Notes: a model not told the origin generated them from the sequence alone. 13,435 nt of DNA from an uncultured Actinomyces sp. (GCA_900545825.1 URAS01000023.1:1-13435), one strand, 5' to 3'; positions 1 to 6,994 are shown, counted from the first letter of the stretch. A program made the numbers and translations.

Positions 1-31
1 ACACACGCGGATCCATCACGAAATCAGGCAT
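1..31 (-). CDS. N-terminus of an unidentified protein (partial), downstream of purQ
   Basis: Reading leftwards, an AGGAGG ribosome binding site lies 6 bases before an ATG at 31, and the frame stays open to the window edge, giving MPDFVMDPRV. This is the start of a real gene, but ten residues do not identify it. In many actinobacteria purL follows purS-purQ, so purL is the positional guess; nothing in the ten residues confirms it. It lies 98 bases after the purQ stop, and that gap holds one copy of the 38-nt hairpin repeat, so it may have its own promoter. Confidence 0.6.
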   Translation of the reverse strand, partial: MPDFVMDPRV

Positions 32-86
32 AACAGCCTCCTTCCTGCACGGCTCACAACCAGCCTGCCAGAGACTGTTTGGCCCC

Positions 87-124
87 TTGAACGTGACCTT
101 TCCGTCCAGAAAGATCACGTTCAC
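87..124 (-). repeat. 38-nt dispersed hairpin element, copy 1 (after purQ)
   Basis: This element starts 5 bases after the purQ stop codon. In the purQ-sense strand it begins GTGAACGTGATC and ends TCACGTTCAA, with GGAC at its centre. The arms pair over about 16 positions (TGAACGTGA with TCACGTTCA, then U-G, C-G, three U-A, C-G and U-G pairs), leaving a GGAC loop. In the opposite strand the two wobble pairs become A-C mismatches, so the hairpin is better as purQ-sense RNA. No T-run follows, so it is not a classical terminator. It matches copy 2 at 11683-11720 at 30 of 38 positions. Confidence 0.75.
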
Positions 125-129
125 GGCTT

Positions 130-828
130 TTAGCCGGCGACGGCCTCGAGGGCCGCGACGAACATCTGGAGCCCGTCCAGACCACACCGGATTCCCGACG
201 CGGTGTCGGGGCCGAAACCGACCTCGACCGCGTGCTCGGGGTGCGGCATGAGGCCGACGACGTTGCCCTTTTCCGAGCAGACGCCGGCGATGTTGTTCGC
301 CGACCCGTTGGGGTTCTCGCCGTCGTAGCGGAAGACGACGCGGCCGTCGCCCTCCAGGCGCTCAAGGTCATCGGGCGCCGCCTGGTACGAGCCCTCGCCG
401 TGCTTCAGCGGAATGACGATCCGCTGGCCGGCGCTAAAAAGGCTGGTCCACGGGGTGGTGGCGTTCTCGACGATCAGCGGCTTGTCCTCGCACCTGAACG
501 TCTGGCCGGCGTTCCGCACGAGGGCGCCGGGCAGCAGGTGGGCCTCGCACAGCACCTGGAAACCGTTACAGATACCGAGCACGGGCATGCCCGCGTTCGC
601 CGCGTCGATGACCAGCTCCATGACCGGCGAGAAGCGCGAAATCGCGCCGCACCGCAGGTAGTCGCCATACGAAAAGCCGCCGGGCAGGACGATCGCGTCG
701 ACGCCGTGGAGGTCCGCGTCCTTGTGCCACAGGGCCACCGCTTCGCCGCCCGCGACCTCGACCGCGCGGCGGGCGTCGACGTCGTCAAGCGTGCCGGGGA
801 AGGTGACGACGCCAATCCGCGGGCTCAC
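130..828 (-). CDS. purQ: Phosphoribosylformylglycinamidine synthase, glutaminase subunit PurQ
   Basis: PurQ is the class-I glutamine amidotransferase part of FGAM synthase. It releases ammonia from glutamine for the PurL subunit, with PurS bridging, in the fourth step of cytoplasmic IMP synthesis. The 232-residue length fits the stand-alone family. Visible motifs are the N-terminal GVVTFPGT, the LPGGFSYGDYLRCGA loop (48-62), the nucleophile Cys87 in GICNGFQ, and the triad partners His196 and Glu198 in MPHPEHA. The GTG start at 828 shares four bases (GTGA) with the purS stop, so the two genes are translationally coupled. All catalytic residues are present. The 38-nt hairpin follows its stop. 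Identification is secure. Confidence 0.97.
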   Translation of the reverse strand: MSPRIGVVTFPGTLDDVDARRAVEVAGGEAVALWHKDADLHGVDAIVLPGGFSYGDYLRCGAISRFSPVMELVIDAANAGMPVLGICNGFQVLCEAHLLPGALVRNAGQTFRCEDKPLIVENATTPWTSLFSAGQRIVIPLKHGEGSYQAAPDDLERLEGDGRVVFRYDGENPNGSANNIAGVCSEKGNVVGLMPHPEHAVEVGFGPDTASGIRCGLDGLQMFVAALEAVAG

Positions 829-1082
829 TGGGCGTCCTCGGCGACGCGGACGTCGACGACGTCCTCGATGATCGGGTTCGACAGCAGGGTGGTCGCCGCT
901 TCACGGGCGGCCTCGAGGTCGGCGTCCGTCACGTCGCCCGAAACCTCGAGCTCAAAACGCTTACCCTGGCGCACGCTGACAAACGCGTCAACGCCCACGC
1001 GCGGCAGCGCACGCAAAATTGCTTTGCCCTGCGGGTCGAGGATTTCCGGCTTCGGCATAATGTCGACGACGATGCGTCCCAT
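825..1082 (-). CDS. purS: Phosphoribosylformylglycinamidine synthase subunit PurS
   Basis: PurS is the small bridging subunit that assembles PurL and PurQ and helps channel ammonia in FGAM synthase. The protein has 85 residues, close to the usual 80-85, and shows the family hallmarks: N-terminal MGRIVVDIMPKPEILDPQGKA, a central VRQGKRFELEV strand and a C-terminal LLSNPIIEDVVDV. I start it at the ATG at 1082, with AAGGGG six bases upstream. The frame is open nine codons further (to 1109), but the family begins at MGR. It overlaps purQ by GTGA and lies 106 bases after purC, across a hairpin-rich spacer. Confidence 0.95.
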   Translation of the reverse strand: MGRIVVDIMPKPEILDPQGKAILRALPRVGVDAFVSVRQGKRFELEVSGDVTDADLEAAREAATTLLSNPIIEDVVDVRVAEDAQ

Positions 1083-1132
1083 GGTGTCCCCTTCAGGTGG
1101 TATGCACACTGGCGGCCCGACAGGGCCGGCCC

Positions 1133-1162
1133 GTGTCCTATCCTAAACCAGGCCGAGGACAC
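1133..1162 (-). promoter_or_regulatory. Hairpin-rich purC-purS spacer with a possible -10 box
   Basis: In the 106-base spacer, read leftwards, GTGTCCT pairs with AGGACAC (7 bp), and an inner CCT/AGG pair closes a GGTTT loop. A TAGGAT hexamer in the hairpin resembles an actinobacterial -10 box, but I see no matching -35. The palindrome GGGCCGGCCC follows, and a doubled ACCGGT precedes it. It could be a leader or processing hairpin or an internal promoter for purS-purQ; the sequence does not decide. Confidence 0.3.
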
Positions 1163-1188
1163 CCCGACGCCACCGGTCCACCGGTCGT

Positions 1189-2097
1189 TTAAATGTTGAT
1201 CGTTTGCCCCGTCAGCATCTCGTAGGCCTCGACGTAGCGCTTCGACGTGGCCTCGACGACCTCGTCGGGCAGCTGCGGCGGCTCGGCGTCGCCCTTCGGG
1301 TCCCATCCGGACGCGTCCGACGTCAACCAATCACGCACGTACTGCTTGTCAAACGAGGGCGTGACCTGGCCTTCTTCCCACTGGTCGGCCGGCCAGAACC
1401 GCGACGAGTCCGGCGTCAGCACCTCGTCGCCGAGGACGACCGCGGGCCCGCCGGACGACACCAGCGACCCGAACTCGAACTTCGTGTCGGCCAAAATAAT
1501 GCCCGCGTCGGCGGCCAACTGCGATGCCTTGTCGTAGATCGCCAGTGAAATATCCCGCAGCTCGGCGGAACGTTTGGCGCCCACCATCTTTTCGACGTCG
1601 TCAATCGTCACGTTGATGTCGTGCTTGCCCATGTTCATCTTGGCGGCGGGCGTGAAAATCGGCTGCTCCAGCTGGCTGGCCTCGACCAGGCCCTCGGGCA
1701 GCTGGTGCCCGCAAACCTGGCCCGTCGCGTCATAATCGGCCTTGCCCGAACCCGTGAGGTAGCCACGCACCACGCACTCGACCGGATACATGTCCAGCCG
1801 CTTGCAGATCATCGCGCGCCCCGCCACCTGGTCGGGGACGTCGGTCGAGATGATGTGGTTGGGGACGATGTCCTTCAACTGCTCGAACCACCACAGGCTC
1901 ATCTGGGTGAGGACGGCACCCTTGCCCGGGATGAGGGTGGGCAACACGTGGTCATAGGCGCTGATGCGGTCGGTTGCCACAATGAGGACGACCTCGGCGT
2001 CGTATGTCGTCGTGCCCGCGGGGATGTAGAGCTCGCGAACCTTGCCGCTGCTGAGGTGACGCCATCCGCGCAAAGCCGGTGCTTGGGAAGTAACCAT
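1189..2097 (-). CDS. purC: Phosphoribosylaminoimidazole-succinocarboxamide (SAICAR) synthase PurC
   Basis: PurC joins aspartate to CAIR with ATP, forming SAICAR in purine synthesis. Its 302 residues match the roughly 300-residue actinobacterial form. Visible are the N-terminal nucleotide loop SSGKVRELY (16-24), VATDRISAYDHVLPTLIPGKG (40-60), SAICAR synthase signature 1 in PVECVVRGYLTGSG (105-118) and signature 2 in ILADTKFEFG (201-210), followed by DEVLTPDSSRFWP. The ATG at 2097 fits the family N-terminus but has no clear ribosome binding site. A CACAAT hexamer ends six bases before it, so the message may be leaderless. A palindrome covers this spot. Upstream is a strong hairpin after the YbjN-like gene. 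Confidence 0.97.
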   Translation of the reverse strand: MVTSQAPALRGWRHLSSGKVRELYIPAGTTTYDAEVVLIVATDRISAYDHVLPTLIPGKGAVLTQMSLWWFEQLKDIVPNHIISTDVPDQVAGRAMICKRLDMYPVECVVRGYLTGSGKADYDATGQVCGHQLPEGLVEASQLEQPIFTPAAKMNMGKHDINVTIDDVEKMVGAKRSAELRDISLAIYDKASQLAADAGIILADTKFEFGSLVSSGGPAVVLGDEVLTPDSSRFWPADQWEEGQVTPSFDKQYVRDWLTSDASGWDPKGDAEPPQLPDEVVEATSKRYVEAYEMLTGQTINI

Positions 2098-2098
2098 G

Positions 2099-2113
2099 GT
2101 GACATTGTGTCAC
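2099..2113. promoter_or_regulatory. Palindrome at the purC start: candidate operator / -10 region
   Basis: GTGACA-TTG-TGTCAC is a perfect 6-bp inverted repeat with a 3-base centre, ending two bases before the purC ATG. On the purC strand it contains CACAAT (2109-2104), whose distance to the ATG suits a -10 box of a leaderless transcript. No good -35 is visible (GGGCGA at 17-bp spacing), so the promoter call is weak, but the palindrome is exact and well placed for a repressor. Confidence 0.4.
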
Positions 2114-2125
2114 AGCAAGCACACG

Positions 2126-2162
2126 TTCGCCCCGCGTCCAGTTGCCATGGACACGGGGCGAA
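2126..2162 (-). terminator. GC-rich hairpin after the YbjN-like gene
   Basis: Two 14-base arms (2126-2139 and 2149-2162) pair with a single mismatch around a 9-base loop, starting 16 bases after the YbjN-like stop. There is no T-run. This is common for terminators in high-GC actinobacteria, but the hairpin could also be a processing or attenuation element if purD to purQ is one transcript. Only 28 bases separate it from the purC start. Confidence 0.6.
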
Positions 2163-2178
2163 TCGCGGGGAAACCCGG

Positions 2179-2673
2179 CTAGGCGTCGCCGCGTTGGGCC
2201 TCGGCCTGGGCCTCGTGCTCCTCGATCTGGCGGATCAGCTCCGGATCGACCGGCTCCGGCGTGGGCTGGCCGATCGCCTGGTGAATCTTGGCGGCGTGGG
2301 CATCCATGATGTAGCAGCTGCGCATCGTCACCTCGTAGGTGACCGGGCCGATCGTCTGCGGCGTGACGACGGCATCGGCCGCGCCCATGACGTCGCCGTC
2401 GTTGTCGATGTAGAGGAAGCACCAGCGCGTGTCGTTGTTGATCTGGTTGATCGCCTCGAGCGCCTCGGCGCGGCGCTCCGGCGGGACCTTCGCGATGCCC
2501 CACACGCGCACGGCCACGTTGTCGACGTCGTCCTCGGCGATGACCGTGACGATCACCGAGTTGCCGTACGGCCCCATGACGCGCACGACCAGCTGGTCGT
2601 CGCCATTTCCCGCCTCGGTCTGGACCGACTGGGTGTTGAAGTACGAGCGGACAGCGTCAATGTGGGTACCCAT
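2179..2673 (-). CDS. YbjN-like domain protein
   Basis: This is a 164-residue soluble protein with no signal peptide or membrane segment. The stretch from about 40 to 130 has the look of the YbjN fold (similar to type III secretion chaperones): IVTVIAEDDVDNVAVRVWGIAKVPPERRAEALEAINQINNDTRW, then FLYIDNDGDV. The C-terminal 30 residues are charged and Glu/Ala-rich. The start is the ATG at 2673, seven bases after AGGAG; the frame is open further upstream, but that part overlaps the preceding gene. It follows the 290-aa gene by 28 bases, so the two are probably cotranscribed between purD and purC. YbjN proteins have no established biochemical role. The family call rests on pattern recognition alone. 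Confidence 0.7.
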   Translation of the reverse strand: MGTHIDAVRSYFNTQSVQTEAGNGDDQLVVRVMGPYGNSVIVTVIAEDDVDNVAVRVWGIAKVPPERRAEALEAINQINNDTRWCFLYIDNDGDVMGAADAVVTPQTIGPVTYEVTMRSCYIMDAHAAKIHQAIGQPTPEPVDPELIRQIEEHEAQAEAQRGDA

Positions 2674-2701
2674 AGGGCGACTCCTTGATGATGGGAATTG
2701 G

Positions 2702-3574
2702 TTAGCCGCGCCAGCCGTCGCGACGCAGCCGGTCGGCCAGAATGATGCGCCACTGGTCGTGCGACGCCGGGGCCAGATCAAGCAGCCCCACGGCGGTCGA
2801 ATAGCCGAGGACGGCGGCGGGACGCGTGGCCTCCCAAATGTCGGTGACCGCCAGGTCCGTGGCCTTGAGGCCGGCCGGCAGGTGCCACAGCCACTCGTCG
2901 ATCGTCGACGGGTCCTCGCTGGCCGACACGACGGCCCACACCTTGTGCGGCGACGCGGCCTCGGCCAGGCGCTCGGAAATCCGCGCGTGCGACGCCGCCG
3001 CCGAATCGATGATCACCAGGTAAATCGTCGCGTCCTGGTTGTCGGCGACGATCTGGGCGAGGTCTTCGGTGCCCCGCGCCCGCATGCCCTGGCCCGGGGT
3101 CAGGGTCTTCGCCCCGCCGAGGACGACGTGCGCCGGCCCGGGCGTGCGCTGCGCCAGCCGCTTGGCCGTCTGGATCGTCTCGTACACCGAGTCGACGCGC
3201 CCGAGGACGACGACCACCTGGCCCGGTGCCGCCATGAGCGGCTGGGCGGCGGGGATGAACTCGATGAGCTCGTCCATACTGGACGGCCGCAGGCCGGCGA
3301 TCGACGCGGGCACCCCCAGCAGCTGGAGGTCGGCGCCCGCCAACACGGGCCGGGTCGACGAGGCCGGGAACGCCGAGGGCGCGCCCGCGCGCTCGTGCAT
3401 GACCTGGGCCGCCGACGTACGCCGGCTGCCCCGCACCCGGTAAAGGAGGTTGTTGAGGTCCTCGTTGACTTGGTCCATGCCGCCGAGGGCGCGCGACGTC
3501 ATGTCGGCGCGCGTCTGGGCCAACAGGGACTCCAACGCCTGGTCCGACGACATTTGCGGATCAGTAGGATTCAC
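2702..3574 (-). CDS. Unrecognised 290-aa protein with a degenerate NTPase-like pattern
   Basis: I do not recognise a named family. The protein is soluble, with a charged N-terminal helix region (10-50), a Pro/Ala linker (60-80) and a C-terminal domain. That domain has the strand-loop-helix order of SRP/FlhF-type GTPases: VVVVLGRVDSVYETIQTAKRL (120-140), YLVIIDSAA (185-193) and VWAVVSASEDPSTIDEWL (212-229). The P-loop position reads GRVDSVYET, without the GKT needed to bind phosphate, so it would not be an active NTPase. The resemblance is inference. The GTG start at 3574 has AAGGA six bases upstream; an ATG seven codons in has none. It sits 46 bases after purD and 28 before the YbjN-like gene. 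Confidence 0.75.
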   Translation of the reverse strand: MNPTDPQMSSDQALESLLAQTRADMTSRALGGMDQVNEDLNNLLYRVRGSRRTSAAQVMHERAGAPSAFPASSTRPVLAGADLQLLGVPASIAGLRPSSMDELIEFIPAAQPLMAAPGQVVVVLGRVDSVYETIQTAKRLAQRTPGPAHVVLGGAKTLTPGQGMRARGTEDLAQIVADNQDATIYLVIIDSAAASHARISERLAEAASPHKVWAVVSASEDPSTIDEWLWHLPAGLKATDLAVTDIWEATRPAAVLGYSTAVGLLDLAPASHDQWRIILADRLRRDGWRG

Positions 3575-3620
3575 GACTTGTCCTTCCTCGATCGGGACTG
3601 TGCTGCCAGTCTACGCGTCC

Positions 3621-4889
3621 TCAGTTCTGGGATGCCGCCTGGGCCGCGATATCGGTACGGTAGTGGGCGCCCTCGAGATGGATGAGCGCAACCGCTTGAT
3701 AGGCCCGTTCGCGCGCCTGGTCGACCGAGTCGCCGACGGCGACAACGTCGAGGACGCGCCCGCCCGTGGCGACCAGCTGACCGTCGCGCAGGGCGGTGCC
3801 GGCGTGGATGACCGTGACGCCGGGGACTTGTTCGGCCTGGTCGATGCCCGTGATCGGGCGGCCGGCCTGGACCAGCGGGCCGGGGTAGCCCTCGTTCGTC
3901 ATGACGACGGTGACCGCGGCGGCAGGACCGGCGGCGGGGCGTTCGGGCGCGGCGTCGAGGCCGCCCGTCGCGGCCAGCTGGATGAGGTCGCACGCGCGTT
4001 CGCCCTCGAGCGGGAGGACGACCTGAGTCTCGGGGTCGCCGAAGCGGACGTTGAACTCGACGACGCGGATGCCGCGGCTGGTCAGCGCCAGCCCGCAGTA
4101 GAGGAGGCCCGAGAACGGGGTGCCGCGGCGCGCCATCTCGTCGACCGTCGGCTGCGCCACCTGGGCGACGACGTCCTGAACCAGCGTCTGCGGCGCCCAC
4201 GGCAGCGGCGCGTACGCGCCCATGCCGCCGGTGTTGGGGCCGGTCTGGCCGTTAAAGACGCGCTTGAAATCCTGGGCCGGCGTCAGCGGGACAACCGTTT
4301 TCCCGTCGCTGACGCAGAACAGCGAGACCTCGGGGCCGTCGAGGAACTCCTCGATGACGACACGCCCGCCCTGGCCGTTCATGCAGGCCAGCGCGTGATC
4401 GAGCGCCTGATCCCGGTCCGACGTGACGACGACGCCCTTGCCGGCGGCCAGCCCGTCGGCCTTGACGACGTAGGGCGCACCGAAGCTGTCGAGTGCCTCC
4501 TCGGCCTGCTCGCGCGTGGTACAGACGAACGCCTGGGCCGTCGCGACACCCGCGTCGGCCATGACCTGCTTGGCGAACGCCTTGGACCCCTCGAGTTCGG
4601 CCGCCGCCCGCGACGGGCCGAAGCAGGCGATCCCCGCGTCGCGCACGGCGTCGGCGACGCCCGCGACCAGCGGCGCCTCGGGGCCGATGACGCACAGTTC
4701 GATGCCGTGGCCCGTGCACCACGCGGCCACCGCGGCCGGGTCACAAGCGTCGAGGTCGACCAGCGTGGCGACACTGGCCATGCCCGGGTTCCCCGGCGCG
4801 GCAAACAGTTCGGACGAATCGACGCGCTGGGACAGCGCCAGCGCGAGGGCGTGTTCGCGGCCACCGCCGCCGAGAATGAGGGTCTTCAC
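3621..4889 (-). CDS. purD: Phosphoribosylamine-glycine ligase (GAR synthetase) PurD
   Basis: PurD couples phosphoribosylamine to glycine with ATP, forming GAR in the second step of IMP synthesis. It is a 422-residue ATP-grasp enzyme of normal length. Visible are the N-terminal MKTLILGGGGREHALA, VIGPEAPLVAG (67-77), the ATP-grasp loop VVKADGLAAGKGV (141-153), VIEEFLDGPEVS (178-189), GPNTGGMGAY (217-226) and the GARS signature RFGDPETQ (282-289). I use the GTG at 4889 because the family begins there. A GGAGGG sits only about two bases before it, and GTG codons further up (such as 4919, with AGGAAG upstream) could instead add about ten residues. A TAGGCT hexamer upstream hints at a -10 box. It is the first gene of the minus-strand cluster. 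Confidence 0.96.
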   Translation of the reverse strand: MKTLILGGGGREHALALALSQRVDSSELFAAPGNPGMASVATLVDLDACDPAAVAAWCTGHGIELCVIGPEAPLVAGVADAVRDAGIACFGPSRAAAELEGSKAFAKQVMADAGVATAQAFVCTTREQAEEALDSFGAPYVVKADGLAAGKGVVVTSDRDQALDHALACMNGQGGRVVIEEFLDGPEVSLFCVSDGKTVVPLTPAQDFKRVFNGQTGPNTGGMGAYAPLPWAPQTLVQDVVAQVAQPTVDEMARRGTPFSGLLYCGLALTSRGIRVVEFNVRFGDPETQVVLPLEGERACDLIQLAATGGLDAAPERPAAGPAAAVTVVMTNEGYPGPLVQAGRPITGIDQAEQVPGVTVIHAGTALRDGQLVATGGRVLDVVAVGDSVDQARERAYQAVALIHLEGAHYRTDIAAQAASQN

Positions 4890-5067
4890 GCCCTCCAGCC
4901 TAACAAGGACCACCGCCACTCTTCGTGCTTCCTTGCGCACACCGCCCTCGCCCGGCACCTCGCCCGGCGGCCCGCGGCACCCCGCGGCGGCCTGGATGGG
5001 GATGGGACCTTCTTCCGGCGATTCGCTAAGCTGGGGCCAGCTTCACCGTTTGACCCGAGGAGACGCA
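4890..5067. other. Divergent purD / moxR intergenic region
   Basis: These 178 bases separate two divergent transcription units and must hold both promoters. On the purD side TAGGCT lies about seven bases before the GTG. On the moxR side TAAGCT (5027-5032) resembles a -10 box. Neither has a convincing -35. A paired CCGCGG (4978-4995 region) and the perfect palindrome at 5028-5043 are the only notable structures. I see no gene here. Confidence 0.4.
5028..5043. promoter_or_regulatory. Palindrome upstream of moxR: candidate operator
   Basis: AAGCTGG-GG-CCAGCTT is a perfect 7-bp inverted repeat with a 2-base centre, ending 24 bases before the moxR GTG. It overlaps the TAAGCT hexamer that could be the -10 box, a fitting place for a repressor site. 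It could also form a short leader hairpin. No second copy was noticed in the window. Confidence 0.35.
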
Positions 5068-6126
5068 GTGACGGATCCCGCGCACCAGCCCCTGGCCCAG
5101 CCCGCTGCCGCCCAGCCAGCGGTGGCCACGCAGTCGGCACTCCCGACACTCACGCCCGACGAGATCGAGCGGGCCCGCGGCGTCATCCAGGCGATCACCG
5201 AGCACGTCAGGCTGCGGATCGTCGGCCAGGACGACCTCGTCCAGTCGCTGCTCATCACGCTGATCGCGCGCGGCCACATCCTCATCGAGTCGGTGCCCGG
5301 CCTGGCGAAGACGACCGCCGCGAAGACGATGGCGTCGGCGATCAACGCGTCGTTCTCGCGCATCCAATGCACGCCCGACCTCATGCCGTCCGACATCGTC
5401 GGCACCCAGATCTTCTCGATGGCCGACTCGCAGATGACGACGCAGCTGGGGCCGGTGCACGCCCACTTCGTCCTCCTCGACGAAATCAACCGGTCGTCGG
5501 CGAAAACCCAGTCGGCCATGCTCCAGGCGATGGAGGAACACCAGGTGACGATCGGCGGCACCGACTACCCGCTGCCGCGCCCGTTCATGGTCATGGCGAC
5601 CCAGAACCCCATCGAGGAAGAGGGCACCTACGTCCTCCCCGAGGCCCAAATGGACCGGTTCCTCCTCAAACAGGTCCTGCCCTACCCGTCGCCCAGCGAG
5701 GAAATGACGATCGTCTCGGCCTACGCCGACGGGACGTTCCACCGCGACCTGCCCGACACGACCGTCAGCACCGACGACGTTTGCGACCTCCAGGACCTGG
5801 CACTGCGCGTCTACGTCCACCCCAGCGTCCGCGGCTACATCGTCGACATCATCAACACGACCCGCGGCGGCGGCCCTCACCCGATCCCCGGCCTCATGAA
5901 CGAGCTGCGCCTCGGCGCCTCACCGCGCGGCTCCCTCGCCCTGTTGAGGGCGTCGCAGGCGCGCGCCCTCATCGCAGGCCGCACCTACGTCACCCCGGAC
6001 GACGTCACCGCGGTACGCCACTCGGTTCTGCGGCACCGCCTGGTCCGCACGTACGACGCGATCGCCCACAACGTCTCGCCCGAATCGATCATCGACTCGG
6101 TCTTCCAGGCCATCCCGGTGCCGTAA
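5068..6126 (+). CDS. MoxR-family AAA+ ATPase
   Basis: This is a cytoplasmic AAA+ ATPase of the MoxR type, a group thought to act as chaperones that remodel or mature partner proteins together with vWA-domain proteins. It has 352 residues, with a flexible Ala/Gln/Pro-rich N-terminus (1-28). Motifs are Walker A SVPGLAKTT (75-83, Lys81), Walker B HFVLLDEINR (133-142, Asp138/Glu139), sensor 1 MATQNPIEEEGTY (176-188) with LPEAQMDRF, and a sensor-2 helix near 283-295 (GASPRGSLAL). Where the family usually has GVPG there is SVPG. The GTG at 5068 has GAGGAG five bases upstream; the frame is open further left but without a start signal. It opens the six-gene operon and abuts the DUF58 gene (TAA-ATG). 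Confidence 0.95.
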   Translation: MTDPAHQPLAQPAAAQPAVATQSALPTLTPDEIERARGVIQAITEHVRLRIVGQDDLVQSLLITLIARGHILIESVPGLAKTTAAKTMASAINASFSRIQCTPDLMPSDIVGTQIFSMADSQMTTQLGPVHAHFVLLDEINRSSAKTQSAMLQAMEEHQVTIGGTDYPLPRPFMVMATQNPIEEEGTYVLPEAQMDRFLLKQVLPYPSPSEEMTIVSAYADGTFHRDLPDTTVSTDDVCDLQDLALRVYVHPSVRGYIVDIINTTRGGGPHPIPGLMNELRLGASPRGSLALLRASQARALIAGRTYVTPDDVTAVRHSVLRHRLVRTYDAIAHNVSPESIIDSVFQAIPVP

Positions 6127-6993
6127 ATGGCGTCACCGTCGCTGCTGGCCGCCGCACGCGCCCGCCTCACCCTGCCCGTCGTTCGCAGGGCGGCGAAGGC
6201 GCTCGAGGGCATGCACCCGACGGTCGGCGCCGAGCGCGGCTTCGACTTCGACCAAATCGCGCCCTACCAGCCCGGACAGGACGTCTCGATGATCGACTGG
6301 GCGGCGACGGCGCGCGCGGGCGAGCCGATGTCGCGGCGGTTCCTCGCGACCACCGCGGCCCCGCTCATCCTCATCGCCGACACGGGACGCGAAATGGCGG
6401 CGATCGCGCCTGCGGGGTCCCCGAAGTCCGAGATCGTCCTCGAGGCCGCCCAAATCCTCGGCTACCTGGCGGCGCTGCGGTCGGACCCGCTGGGCCTCCT
6501 CATGGGCGACGCCGGCCGCGAGCGCTACCTCCCGCCCCGCGCCGGCAACGCGAACGCCGAGGTCGTCCTCAGGGCGCTGGCACAGCAGTTTTCGCCGCTG
6601 TCGCCGGGGCAGAACCTCGCGGGCGTCCTCGGCCGCGCCGAAGTGTTGGTGCGCCGGCCGAGCATCCTCGTCGTCCTCACCGACGTTCCCCAGGCGGGGA
6701 TGGGCGTCGAGCAGCTGCGGCGGCTGCGGATCCGGCACCGCGTGTTGGTGCTGATGGCGGACGATCCCGACCCGGCTGGGCTGACGGATCGCGACATCGT
6801 CGACATGGAGGGCGGCGTCCTCGACCCCTATGTGCTGGCCGATCGGCGGGTCGCCGAGGCGGCGCGCCACCAGGCGATGCAGCGGCGCAGCTATGCGTTG
6901 TCGACGCTCAGCGGCCTGGGCATCCCCCATCAGCGGGTCGAGTCGCCCGACGGCGTCGTCGACGCCCTGTCCGAGCTGTTGAGGGCGGGCTGA
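6127..6993 (+). CDS. DUF58-family protein, partner of MoxR
   Basis: This is a 288-residue soluble protein of the DUF58 family, almost always encoded right after moxR. The hallmark is at 39-62: FDFDQIAPYQPGQDV followed by SMIDWAATAR. The vWA-like part follows: LILIADTGRE (80-89), where a MIDAS would have DxSxS but this protein has DTGRE, and ILVVLTD further on. It probably cannot bind metal in the normal way, as in many DUF58 proteins. The ATG follows directly after the moxR TAA with no spacer and only a weak ribosome binding site, suggesting reinitiation after MoxR. Its biochemical role is unknown; association with the ATPase is inferred from conserved linkage. Confidence 0.92.
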   Translation: MASPSLLAAARARLTLPVVRRAAKALEGMHPTVGAERGFDFDQIAPYQPGQDVSMIDWAATARAGEPMSRRFLATTAAPLILIADTGREMAAIAPAGSPKSEIVLEAAQILGYLAALRSDPLGLLMGDAGRERYLPPRAGNANAEVVLRALAQQFSPLSPGQNLAGVLGRAEVLVRRPSILVVLTDVPQAGMGVEQLRRLRIRHRVLVLMADDPDPAGLTDRDIVDMEGGVLDPYVLADRRVAEAARHQAMQRRSYALSTLSGLGIPHQRVESPDGVVDALSELLRAG

Positions 6994-6994
6994 C

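Noticed and set aside
87..124. Transcription terminator or insertion-sequence end as the explanation of the 38-nt element
   Set aside because: There is no T-run after the stem. There is no transposase, target duplication or paired terminal repeat around either copy. A terminator already exists beside copy 2.
232..1146. A 304-codon plus-strand open frame over purQ and purS
   Set aside because: It is antisense to two secure genes, with low-complexity composition and no ribosome binding site.
4516..5067. Longer MoxR with 184 extra N-terminal residues
   Set aside because: That stretch is antisense to purD. A GTG with a good GAGGAG site at 5068 starts a normal-length MoxR.
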